A stretch of 64,000 bases of DNA from positions 3,574,001 through 3,638,000 of the forward strand of contig NZ_CP093280.1 in assembly GCF_026651855.1 (NCBI RefSeq), written 5' to 3'. The stretch is from Pseudomonas silvicola. GTDB taxonomy: Bacteria > Pseudomonadota > Gammaproteobacteria > Pseudomonadales > Pseudomonadaceae. A program made the translations under genes and the position numbers. Below the pieces are notes generated by a model. It worked only from the letters and a program-made list of their open reading frames with translations. It was not told the DNA's origin and did not search any database. Numbering within the stretch: position 1 is the stretch's first letter; every line of letters begins with the position of its first letter. Below, one piece after another: positions 57,206-64,000 of the stretch.

Positions 57206-58612
57206 TCACGCCTTGGGAAGGCTGATACGGGCATTCATGCCGTGCGGAGAATTATGCAGCGTGACGTCCCCCCCGTGCTGCCGGGCAATGGACCGTGCGG
57301 TCGACAAACCCAGCCCCACACCACCGGTGTGGCGGTTGCGCGAGTGCTCCATACGGTAGAACGGGGTGAACACATGCTCCATTTCCTGGGCCGGTATTCC
57401 GGGGCCTTCGTCCTTGATATCGATCACCACGTCGCTTGAGGTCTGCGACACCCTGATATGGGCTTGCGTACCGTACCGCACGGCGTTTTCAATCAGGTTG
57501 CGCAAGGCCCGCCGCAGTGAGTCAGGGCGGCAGGGGAGCGCTACTTTACCATCGCCATGGTAATTGACCTTTAGTCCCAGCTCCGCCAGATCTTCGCACA
57601 AGCTTTCCACCAGTGCCGTTATGTCGATCAACCGGGTGGACTCGCTAATGTATTCCCCACGTGCGTAGTGAATGGCGGCCTCGGTCATGGCACTGATTTC
57701 AGCAATGGTCCCCAGCATTTTTGCTTGCAGATCTGCGTCGCCCACGAACTCGGCACGCAGGCGCAAGGAGGTTAACGGTGTGCGCAGATCGTGCCCGATG
57801 GCAGCGAGCATGCAGGTTCGGTCCTCTACAAATCGGCGTATGCGTAGTTGCATGCGATTGAATGCCTTTGCCGTTCGCCTGATATCGGTAGGGCCGGTCT
57901 CCTGCAGGTCATCAGTGACTTCACCGCGCCCCAGCCTTTCGGCGGCTTCGGCCAAGCGTTTCAATGGTCGGCTGATTTCACGGGCAATCAAGGCGGCGAT
58001 GGCGGATAGGGCCAGGGCGGTGACCAGCCAGGAAAAAACCGCTTTTTTCTCAAAAGGCGAGCCTTCAACTGGTTTTGCATAGACAGCCTGCAGCCAGCTG
58101 CCATCCTTGAGTGGGGTGGCAATGCCCATGACGTTCAGAGGGGCAAGGTAGAGGAACTTGGCCGGGCGCGGAGACGGCCAGAGGTTGGTCGCCGGTGTGC
58201 TCCAATTTGCCAGTGCATCAACGTGTGCGGCGGGCAGGTTCTCACTCGCTACCTTGGCGGTCAGGCGAGCATCCTCAAGGTGGTCATTACCCGACAGTGG
58301 GGCAAGCAGATGCTCGCGTGCCGATGCCCACCATTGGGAGGGCGTGCGTGGCTCATTCGTGTTGACCCAGAATCGCCCATAGGTGGTGTTGCTGACATTG
58401 AGAATACCGTCGCGGGCTTCGACCGGCATGCTGTCCAGCAGTAACGCCAAGGATGCCGAGCGGTTAAGGAACTCACCCTTGGCTACCTCGCGCAGAGCAT
58501 TGCCGCGCTCGTCCCATGAAATGCTCAGCGTCAATAATTGCGATGTGATGAGTGCAAGCAACAGCAGAAAAATGAACCGCGCTGTAAGGTTGGTTTCCCA
58601 CGGCTTTTTCAT
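57206..58612 (-). CDS. Two-component sensor histidine kinase, intact copy
   Basis: This 468-residue kinase has a membrane segment (about 12-32), a periplasmic sensor (33-190), a second segment (191-210), HAMP (211-263), DHp with His274 (IGHDLRTPL) and a HATPase domain with the N-box NLIENAVRYG, DEGPGIP and GGVGLGLS. The ATG at 58612 overlaps the hybrid gene stop by 4 bp (ATGA). It is the last gene of the minus-strand group and convergent with the efflux operon. It differs from the duplicated segment by one silent base (CTA against CTG at 57845/59236). Confidence 0.92.
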   Translation of the reverse strand: MKKPWETNLTARFIFLLLLALITSQLLTLSISWDERGNALREVAKGEFLNRSASLALLLDSMPVEARDGILNVSNTTYGRFWVNTNEPRTPSQWWASAREHLLAPLSGNDHLEDARLTAKVASENLPAAHVDALANWSTPATNLWPSPRPAKFLYLAPLNVMGIATPLKDGSWLQAVYAKPVEGSPFEKKAVFSWLVTALALSAIAALIAREISRPLKRLAEAAERLGRGEVTDDLQETGPTDIRRTAKAFNRMQLRIRRFVEDRTCMLAAIGHDLRTPLTSLRLRAEFVGDADLQAKMLGTIAEISAMTEAAIHYARGEYISESTRLIDITALVESLCEDLAELGLKVNYHGDGKVALPCRPDSLRRALRNLIENAVRYGTQAHIRVSQTSSDVVIDIKDEGPGIPAQEMEHVFTPFYRMEHSRNRHTGGVGLGLSTARSIARQHGGDVTLHNSPHGMNARISLPKA

Positions 58613-59071
58613 GAACTGCAATCCAGCAGCGAGAAGGAATAACCACCGCCCCAATGGGTTTTGATGTGCCTGGGCTGCCTGGGGTCTGCCTCGATTTTCT
58701 TGCGCAGCCGGCTGACCTGGTTGTCGATGCTGCGATCAAAGTAGTCCTGCTGGCGCCCTGCGACTTGCTCCAGCAACTCGTCACGGGTGAGCACCTGTTC
58801 CGGATGGTCGACAAATACACATAGCAGCTTGAATTCCGATGCACTCAATGGTGTGGAGATGCCATCGGCGCCGACCAGCTCGCGCAGCTTGCGGTTGAAG
58901 GTCCATTGGCCAAATTGGATTGACTCCGTTACTGGGGCGGCGGGCGCTTCAACCGGACGTTGCACTCGGCGCAGGATGGCCTTGATGCGTGCCAGCAGTT
59001 CGCGCGGGTTGAAGGGTTTTGCCAGGTAATCGTCGGCACCCAGCTCAAGGCCCAATATCACGTCCAGATCT
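57681..59071. repeat. Tandem duplication unit A (1,391 bp)
   Basis: This block (first 311 codons of the kinase plus the last part of the response regulator gene) is repeated directly after itself. TCGGTCATGGCACT occurs at 57681-57694, 59072-59085 and 60463-60476, marking edge, junction and edge. One base differs (T57845 against C59236). Confidence 0.95.
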
Positions 59072-60003
59072 TCGGTCATGGCACTGATTTCAGCAATGGT
59101 CCCCAGCATTTTTGCTTGCAGATCTGCGTCGCCCACGAACTCGGCACGCAGGCGCAAGGAGGTTAACGGTGTGCGCAGATCGTGCCCGATGGCAGCGAGC
59201 ATGCAGGTTCGGTCCTCTACAAATCGGCGTATGCGCAGTTGCATGCGATTGAATGCCTTTGCCGTTCGCCTGATATCGGTAGGGCCGGTCTCCTGCAGGT
59301 CATCAGTGACTTCACCGCGCCCCAGCCTTTCGGCGGCTTCGGCCAAGCGTTTCAATGGTCGGCTGATTTCACGGGCAATCAAGGCGGCGATGGCGGATAG
59401 GGCCAGGGCGGTGACCAGCCAGGAAAAAACCGCTTTTTTCTCAAAAGGCGAGCCTTCAACTGGTTTTGCATAGACAGCCTGCAGCCAGCTGCCATCCTTG
59501 AGTGGGGTGGCAATGCCCATGACGTTCAGAGGGGCAAGGTAGAGGAACTTGGCCGGGCGCGGAGACGGCCAGAGGTTGGTCGCCGGTGTGCTCCAATTTG
59601 CCAGTGCATCAACGTGTGCGGCGGGCAGGTTCTCACTCGCTACCTTGGCGGTCAGGCGAGCATCCTCAAGGTGGTCATTACCCGACAGTGGGGCAAGCAG
59701 ATGCTCGCGTGCCGATGCCCACCATTGGGAGGGCGTGCGTGGCTCATTCGTGTTGACCCAGAATCGCCCATAGGTGGTGTTGCTGACATTGAGAATACCG
59801 TCGCGGGCTTCGACCGGCATGCTGTCCAGCAGTAACGCCAAGGATGCCGAGCGGTTAAGGAACTCACCCTTGGCTACCTCGCGCAGAGCATTGCCGCGCT
59901 CGTCCCATGAAATGCTCAGCGTCAATAATTGCGATGTGATGAGTGCAAGCAACAGCAGAAAAATGAACCGCGCTGTAAGGTTGGTTTCCCACGGCTTTTT
60001 CAT
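58609..60003 (-). CDS. In-frame hybrid: sensor kinase N-terminus fused to response-regulator DNA-binding domain
   Basis: This intact 464-codon frame was created by the 1,391-bp tandem duplication. Residues 1-311 equal the kinase (two membrane segments, periplasmic sensor, HAMP, DHp with His274). At a shared SAMTE motif it switches to residues 87-239 of the response regulator, keeping the end of the receiver (ADDYLAKPF) and the whole OmpR-type winged helix. It lacks the ATPase domain and the phospho-acceptor Asp. If made, it would be a membrane-anchored DNA-binding protein, formally like ToxR/CadC but inverted in order. Start and stop keep ATGA overlaps with the neighbours, so translation should be coupled. 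Confidence 0.9.
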   Translation of the reverse strand: MKKPWETNLTARFIFLLLLALITSQLLTLSISWDERGNALREVAKGEFLNRSASLALLLDSMPVEARDGILNVSNTTYGRFWVNTNEPRTPSQWWASAREHLLAPLSGNDHLEDARLTAKVASENLPAAHVDALANWSTPATNLWPSPRPAKFLYLAPLNVMGIATPLKDGSWLQAVYAKPVEGSPFEKKAVFSWLVTALALSAIAALIAREISRPLKRLAEAAERLGRGEVTDDLQETGPTDIRRTAKAFNRMQLRIRRFVEDRTCMLAAIGHDLRTPLTSLRLRAEFVGDADLQAKMLGTIAEISAMTEDLDVILGLELGADDYLAKPFNPRELLARIKAILRRVQRPVEAPAAPVTESIQFGQWTFNRKLRELVGADGISTPLSASEFKLLCVFVDHPEQVLTRDELLEQVAGRQQDYFDRSIDNQVSRLRKKIEADPRQPRHIKTHWGGGYSFSLLDCSS

Positions 60004-60462
60004 GAACTGCAATCCAGCAGCGAGAAGGAATAACCACCGCCCCAATGGGTTTTGATGTGCCTGGGCTGCCTGGGGTCTGCCTCGATTTTCTTGCGCAGCC
60101 GGCTGACCTGGTTGTCGATGCTGCGATCAAAGTAGTCCTGCTGGCGCCCTGCGACTTGCTCCAGCAACTCGTCACGGGTGAGCACCTGTTCCGGATGGTC
60201 GACAAATACACATAGCAGCTTGAATTCCGATGCACTCAATGGTGTGGAGATGCCATCGGCGCCGACCAGCTCGCGCAGCTTGCGGTTGAAGGTCCATTGG
60301 CCAAATTGGATTGACTCCGTTACTGGGGCGGCGGGCGCTTCAACCGGACGTTGCACTCGGCGCAGGATGGCCTTGATGCGTGCCAGCAGTTCGCGCGGGT
60401 TGAAGGGTTTTGCCAGGTAATCGTCGGCACCCAGCTCAAGGCCCAATATCACGTCCAGATCT
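59072..60462. repeat. Tandem duplication unit B (1,391 bp)
   Basis: This is the second direct copy of 57681-59071. Its left edge at 59072 is the fusion point of the hybrid gene. Confidence 0.95.
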
Positions 60463-60719
60463 TCGGTCATGGCACTTAAAAAAATAACTGGAATCTCTGT
60501 ATGCGTGCGCAGGTGTCGGCACAGGGTCAGGCCATCTTCTCCAGGCATCATCACGTCGAGAATTACAAGGTCGGGTGGTTGAACTTCAAGTAACTGGCGA
60601 AGTGACAAGGCATTTTCACAGGTCGTGACGTGGTAGCCATGTTGGCGAAGATATTGGCCGACCAAGTCCCGAATGTCTTCGTAGTCATCGACGATGGCAA
60701 TGTGCGTTGCGCTGTTCAT
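60000..60719 (-). CDS. OmpR-family response regulator, intact copy
   Basis: This 239-residue regulator has a receiver domain with acidic pair Asp11/Asp12, phospho-acceptor Asp55 (LVILDVMMPGEDG) and Lys in LAKPF, followed by an OmpR winged helix (from about 135; SRLRKKIEADP...IKTHWGGGYSF). It is the first gene of the group and is followed by the hybrid gene with a 4-bp overlap. It probably regulates the nearby efflux operon and the DUF2790 gene; both have the same 15-bp boxes. Confidence 0.93.
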   Translation of the reverse strand: MNSATHIAIVDDYEDIRDLVGQYLRQHGYHVTTCENALSLRQLLEVQPPDLVILDVMMPGEDGLTLCRHLRTHTEIPVIFLSAMTEDLDVILGLELGADDYLAKPFNPRELLARIKAILRRVQRPVEAPAAPVTESIQFGQWTFNRKLRELVGADGISTPLSASEFKLLCVFVDHPEQVLTRDELLEQVAGRQQDYFDRSIDNQVSRLRKKIEADPRQPRHIKTHWGGGYSFSLLDCSS

Positions 60720-60830
60720 GAGGTGCGATTCGTCAGTTTTTTAAGCATTCAGGGTAGAGGAGAGCGCAATAAAAGGAAAGCGTGGCCCCCCGCCTTGCAG
60801 GCGGTGTAAGCGATGTTCGCAACGGTGGAT

Positions 60831-60886
60831 ACAGTTTTGCGACAAGGTTCTACAAGCGGGTGATAAACCCGACACTGCAGCGACAA
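60831..60886 (+). promoter_or_regulatory. 15-bp boxes upstream of the DUF2790 gene
   Basis: ACAGTTTTGCGACAA (60831-60845) matches the first box of the RND promoter at 14 of 15 positions. A second looser copy is ACACTGCAGCGACAA (60872-60886). TATATT at 60927-60932 is a candidate -10. The region also holds the promoter of the divergent response regulator. Confidence 0.5.
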
Positions 60887-60972
60887 AATTCGCGTGTTTC
60901 GGGAGGATTCAGATTCCTTGGCGGCCTATATTCGCCGAAGTAAAAATTACCGCTACCCAAGGAGAAAATGTA

Positions 60973-61227
60973 ATGAATAACTCACCCAAGGTGTTGTTGC
61001 AGTGTGCCTGTTTGGTGCTTGCCGTGGCCGCTGGCACACCGTTGGCGACTGCCGGTGAATATCACTACAGCGACACTATGGATATTGCCAAAGTCGTGAG
61101 TATCGATACGCCAACTTCCCCTACCTGCAAGGTGGTGACCTCTACCATGCGCTACATCGATTCGACCGGCGCTGAGAAAACGGTCGAGTTCCGCCAGCTC
61201 GCAGATTCCTGCACGGCCTCGGACTGA
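60973..61227 (+). CDS. Small periplasmic DUF2790-type protein
   Basis: This 84-residue protein has a signal peptide ending near TPLATAG (residue 28) and a mature part of about 56 residues with two cysteines likely to pair. The pattern YHYSDTMDIAKVVSI, TCKVVTSTMRYIDSTG and a final Cys near the end matches the DUF2790 family common in Pseudomonas. It has an AAGGAG ribosome site. Function is unknown; its position and boxes suggest control by the adjacent two-component system. Confidence 0.75.
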   Translation: MNNSPKVLLQCACLVLAVAAGTPLATAGEYHYSDTMDIAKVVSIDTPTSPTCKVVTSTMRYIDSTGAEKTVEFRQLADSCTASD

Positions 61228-61367
61228 GGGCCAAGGTGCTGGCCTGTCAGTTAGCGTTGCTGGTGATCCGTAGCCACTGCGATTGCCGGCCAAGTCAATT
61301 GATTCTCTGCGTTTGAGTTCGTCGAGTGCGTGCCTTGCGCATAGTGTCCAAAAAAGCGAAGTAACCT

Positions 61368-62861
61368 ATGGACAAGCAACCTATCAATGACCTGCGCAGC
61401 GCCTTGGCGCGCCTGCAGGCTCATCCCGGTCAACTACGGGAAACCGACCACCCGGTAAATCCCAAGGCGCAATTGGCCGGCGTCTACCGCCGCATCGGTG
61501 CCGGCGGCACGGTCAAGCGCCCAACCCAGCTGGGCCCGGCGATGATCTTCAACAACATCGAAGGCTACCCCCATTCCCGCGTGCTGGTAGGCCTGATGGC
61601 CAGCCGCGAGCGCGTCGGCCTGCTGCTGGACAGCGCCCCGGAAAAGCTCGCCGAGCGTATGGGCGAGGCGGTACGCAACCCCGTCGACCCGGTGATCGTG
61701 GAACACGCTGACGCGCCGTGCCAGGAGATAGTCTTCCATGCCAAGGACCCTGATTTCGACATTCGCAAGCTACTGCCTGCGCCCACCAATACTGCCCAAG
61801 ACGCCGGTCCGTTCTTCTGCCTGGGCTTGGTGCTGGGCAGCGACCCGGAGGAGGGCCACACCGACGTCACCATCCACCGCCTGTGCGTGCAGGATCGTGA
61901 CAGACTGACCATCTTCTTCGCCCCCGACCGCCACATCGATCACTTCCGCCAGAAAGCCGAAGCCGCCGGTAAGCCGCTCCCCATCACCATCAACATGGGC
62001 CTGGACCCGGCGATCCCCATCGGCGCCTGCTTCGAGGCACCCACCACGCCATTGGGCTTCGATGAACTGAAGATTGCCGGCGGTCTGCGTGGCCAGGGTG
62101 TGGAATTGGTGGAAGCGGTCACGGTCAAACAGAAGTCCATCGCCCGCGCCGAGATCGTTATCGAAGGCGAGATCCTGCCGTACGAGCGCATGCGCGAAGA
62201 CATCAACACCAACACCGGCCACGCCATGCCGGAGTTCCCTGGCTACAACGGCCCGGCCAACCCCGCGCTGCCGATCATCCGTGTCACCGCAGTCACCATG
62301 CGCCGCGACGCCATCCTGCAAACCCTGGTAGGCCCGGGCGAGGAGCACACCAACCTCGCCGGCATCCCCACCGAAGCCAGCATCCGCAACGCCGTGGACC
62401 TGGCCATGCCCGGCTTTTTGGTCAACGTCTATGCCCACACGGCGGGCGGCGGTAAATTCCTGGCGATCCTGCAGGTGGCCAAGCGCAAGGCCGGTGACGA
62501 AGGCCGTCAGCGCCAGGCGGCGATCATTGCCCTGGGCGTGTACCGCGAACTGAAAAACGTTATCCTGGTGGACGAGGACGTCGACCCGTTCGACTCCGAT
62601 GACGTGCTGTGGGCCATGCAGACCCGCTACCAGGGCGACATGGACACGATCTTCCTGCCCGGCGTGCCAGGCCATGTGCTCGACCCGTCCCAAGGCCCGG
62701 AATACAACCCGGCACTGCTAGTGCGTGGCAACACCTGCAAGACCATCTTCGACTGCACAGCGCCGTTCCATCTGCGCGAGCACTTCACCCGCGCTGAGTT
62801 CGTCGACGTCGATCCGCATCCCTATGCGCCTGAACTGTTCCCCGGAGGCCGGCATGAGTAG
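61368..62861 (+). CDS. UbiD-family decarboxylase, protocatechuate/gallate (AroY/LpdC) type
   Basis: This 497-residue prenylated-FMN-dependent decarboxylase is close, from memory, to AroY of Klebsiella and to gallate decarboxylases: blocks include ETDHPVNPKAQLAGVYRRIG, GPAMIFNNIEGYPHSR, VTIHRLCVQ (Arg171) and ARAEIVIEGEI (acidic cluster 262-268). Such enzymes convert protocatechuate to catechol or gallate to pyrogallol. That would feed the catechol 2,3-dioxygenase of this island (inference). The cofactor needs a UbiX prenyltransferase, not seen here. Its stop lies inside the next gene. Confidence 0.88.
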   Translation: MDKQPINDLRSALARLQAHPGQLRETDHPVNPKAQLAGVYRRIGAGGTVKRPTQLGPAMIFNNIEGYPHSRVLVGLMASRERVGLLLDSAPEKLAERMGEAVRNPVDPVIVEHADAPCQEIVFHAKDPDFDIRKLLPAPTNTAQDAGPFFCLGLVLGSDPEEGHTDVTIHRLCVQDRDRLTIFFAPDRHIDHFRQKAEAAGKPLPITINMGLDPAIPIGACFEAPTTPLGFDELKIAGGLRGQGVELVEAVTVKQKSIARAEIVIEGEILPYERMREDINTNTGHAMPEFPGYNGPANPALPIIRVTAVTMRRDAILQTLVGPGEEHTNLAGIPTEASIRNAVDLAMPGFLVNVYAHTAGGGKFLAILQVAKRKAGDEGRQRQAAIIALGVYRELKNVILVDEDVDPFDSDDVLWAMQTRYQGDMDTIFLPGVPGHVLDPSQGPEYNPALLVRGNTCKTIFDCTAPFHLREHFTRAEFVDVDPHPYAPELFPGGRHE

Positions 62862-63381
62862 CCAACGTCAGTTCCAGGAAAGCGTTTCACCCGCCGGGTT
62901 CTCCTGCTACATCTTTGACTTGCAGGGCAGAGTGCTGATCACCCGCCGTTCCTTGGGCAAGGAAACCTGGCCAGGCGTATGGAGTAATTCGGTATGCGGC
63001 CACCTCGACGCAGACGAGCCGCTGGAGGCCGCAGTAAAACGACGTTCTGCTTTTGAGCTGGGTGTAGTGGTGGATCAGGTTGAATTGCTCATGGAGGATT
63101 TCAATTATCGCGCCGACGACGCTGACAGCACCCTGGAACAGGGGTATCGCCCGGTGCTCAGGGCGATGACATACGGAACGCCCAGTCCTGAGCCAGCCGA
63201 AGTCATGGAATGGCAGTGGGTCAATGCTGAGGCCGTGCTAGGCAGTGCCCGGGCCGCGCCGTTCGTTTATAGCCCATGGATGGTCGCTCAGTTGCAGGCA
63301 ATCCTTGTGCGAGGACTTTATCTGCGCTGGCTTGGAGGCAAGAAGAATCGCAGACTAGGCCCTCTGCCTCATTGTTGGTAG
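62854..63381 (+). CDS. Isopentenyl-diphosphate isomerase-like (Idi type 1) Nudix protein
   Basis: This 175-residue protein aligns with Idi: WPGVWSNSVCGH (Cys48, His50), the Idi-type Nudix box (49-70), NYRADD and YSPWMV. Compared with E. coli Idi as remembered, the N-terminus is about 20 residues shorter, so the two early metal-binding histidines are missing, and the catalytic ENE reads EQG (Glu95 kept, the second Glu is Gly97). It may be a weak or repurposed isomerase. The ATG overlaps the ubiD gene by 8 bp with GGAGG 6 bases upstream. A link to prenyl supply for prFMN is proposed. Confidence 0.8.
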   Translation: MSSQRQFQESVSPAGFSCYIFDLQGRVLITRRSLGKETWPGVWSNSVCGHLDADEPLEAAVKRRSAFELGVVVDQVELLMEDFNYRADDADSTLEQGYRPVLRAMTYGTPSPEPAEVMEWQWVNAEAVLGSARAAPFVYSPWMVAQLQAILVRGLYLRWLGGKKNRRLGPLPHCW

Positions 63382-63403
63382 AAAACGCCCACTGAGCGTT
63401 TTC
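63381..63403. terminator. Hairpin terminator between idi-like and MFS genes
   Basis: GAAAACGC / GCGTTTTC perfect 8-bp stem with a 7-nt loop starting at the last base of the idi-like stop. The A/T runs are within the stem, so it could work in both directions for the convergent genes. Confidence 0.65.
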
Positions 63404-63462
63404 CTCCAGTCCTTCAGGGCCGTGTGGGGGCGATTGGTCCAGCCTGGACACATGCGGTTTTG

Positions 63463-64000
63463 TCAGTCCCGGGAAAGCCTGGGTAGAGCGGCGAGGCCGA
63501 CAATACGCTTTTCGCCGAAGCCTGCGGCCAAGTAAACCATCAGCGCACAACAGCAGCACGCCGCCATTTGTCCGCTCATAACAGCGCCAGGGGTGTTTGG
63601 AAAGCGGGTTAGCAGAATGCCTTCCAGATAACTGGCGCCAGCGCCCATGCCCGTTGTCAATGCGTTCATCAGCGCCGATGCCGTTCCGGCGAACGCTCCG
63701 GCCCGCTCCATTGCGCCTTGTTGAGCGCACGGCGTGAGTACTCCGAGGCAAACCGTATTCACCGATAGCAATGCCGTCAGCGAAACGACATCAAGGTGGT
63801 TCACTAAGGCAAGCGTCAGGGTGATCATTGACGAGACTACGGAAACGGTAATCGATGTGCTAATGATGACATGCCCGGGCAAGGCGTGCCGCGCCAGTCG
63901 CCCGCTGAACAAAGAACCTAGCATCAGCGATAGTGCCATTACCCCAAACAGAGCGCCGTACGTCACTGTCGATACATGGAGCAAGTTGACGTAGACATAC
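63463..64000 (-). CDS. MFS transporter, C-terminal part
   Basis: The last 178 or so residues of a polytopic transporter are present; the frame is open to the window end. About five hydrophobic segments and the mid-protein motif SLMLGSLFSGRLARH resemble the Bcr/CflA-type DHA1 family of drug exporters. It is convergent with the ubiD/idi pair and could export aromatic acids or toxic intermediates (inference). Confidence 0.75.
   Translation of the reverse strand, partial: YVYVNLLHVSTVTYGALFGVMALSLMLGSLFSGRLARHALPGHVIISTSITVSVVSSMITLTLALVNHLDVVSLTALLSVNTVCLGVLTPCAQQGAMERAGAFAGTASALMNALTTGMGAGASYLEGILLTRFPNTPGAVMSGQMAACCCCALMVYLAAGFGEKRIVGLAALPRLSRD

Overview
The window is a Pseudomonas-type chromosome, probably of the P. 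putida/fluorescens group. This is inferred from gene order (nuo next to aceA; purB-hflD-mnmA-nudJ; idh/icd; cspD-clpS-clpA-infA-bpt-aat; ftsK-lolA-rarA-serS-cysG; tusDCBE), the fused nuoCD, paired monomeric and dimeric isocitrate dehydrogenases, and Pseudomonas-style REP hairpin pairs. No species call is possible from sequence reading alone.

Positions 1 to about 37,300 are conserved core. They hold the start of the complex I operon (nuoA to nuoG, minus strand, nuoG cut by the window edge), isocitrate lyase, a small secretin-like protein, an acetyltransferase and the ribosomal oxygenase RoxA, then purB-hflD-mnmA-nudJ and the divergent idh/icd pair. An N-degron block follows (ClpS adaptor, ClpA unfoldase and both aminoacyl-tRNA-protein transferases Bpt and Aat), then ftsK, lolA, rarA, serS, cysG, a glutathionyl-hydroquinone reductase, the TusBCDE sulfur relay, a purine permease and a YccA-type membrane protein. 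The core ends at a tRNA-Ser(UGA).

From the tRNA to the window end lies an accessory island. It starts with broken IS66-type transposase pieces. A minus-strand aromatic operon follows: dienoate hydratase, 4-oxalocrotonate decarboxylase, tautomerase, acetaldehyde dehydrogenase, ferredoxin, catechol 2,3-dioxygenase, hydroxy-oxovalerate aldolase, an unknown membrane protein and an outer-membrane phenol-pathway-type protein. A LysR regulator faces it. Next come a PanB-like gene, a broken MaoC gene, an exporter remnant split by a MITE, an Lrp regulator, an RND efflux operon, its probable two-component system, a DUF2790 periplasmic protein, an AroY-like UbiD decarboxylase overlapped by an Idi-like gene, and part of an MFS transporter. 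A working picture (inference): the decarboxylase turns a dihydroxybenzoate into catechol, the meta-cleavage operon degrades it, and the pump limits toxicity.

The most unusual content is recent structural change in the island. A 2,432-bp tandem duplication (LysR to PanB) and a 1,391-bp tandem duplication (response regulator/kinase) both have 14-bp identical sequences at their breakpoints. A 10-bp tandem duplication shifts the frame of the outer-membrane channel gene. The 1,391-bp event creates an intact in-frame hybrid of a sensor kinase front half and a response-regulator DNA-binding back half, which would be a membrane-anchored transcription factor.
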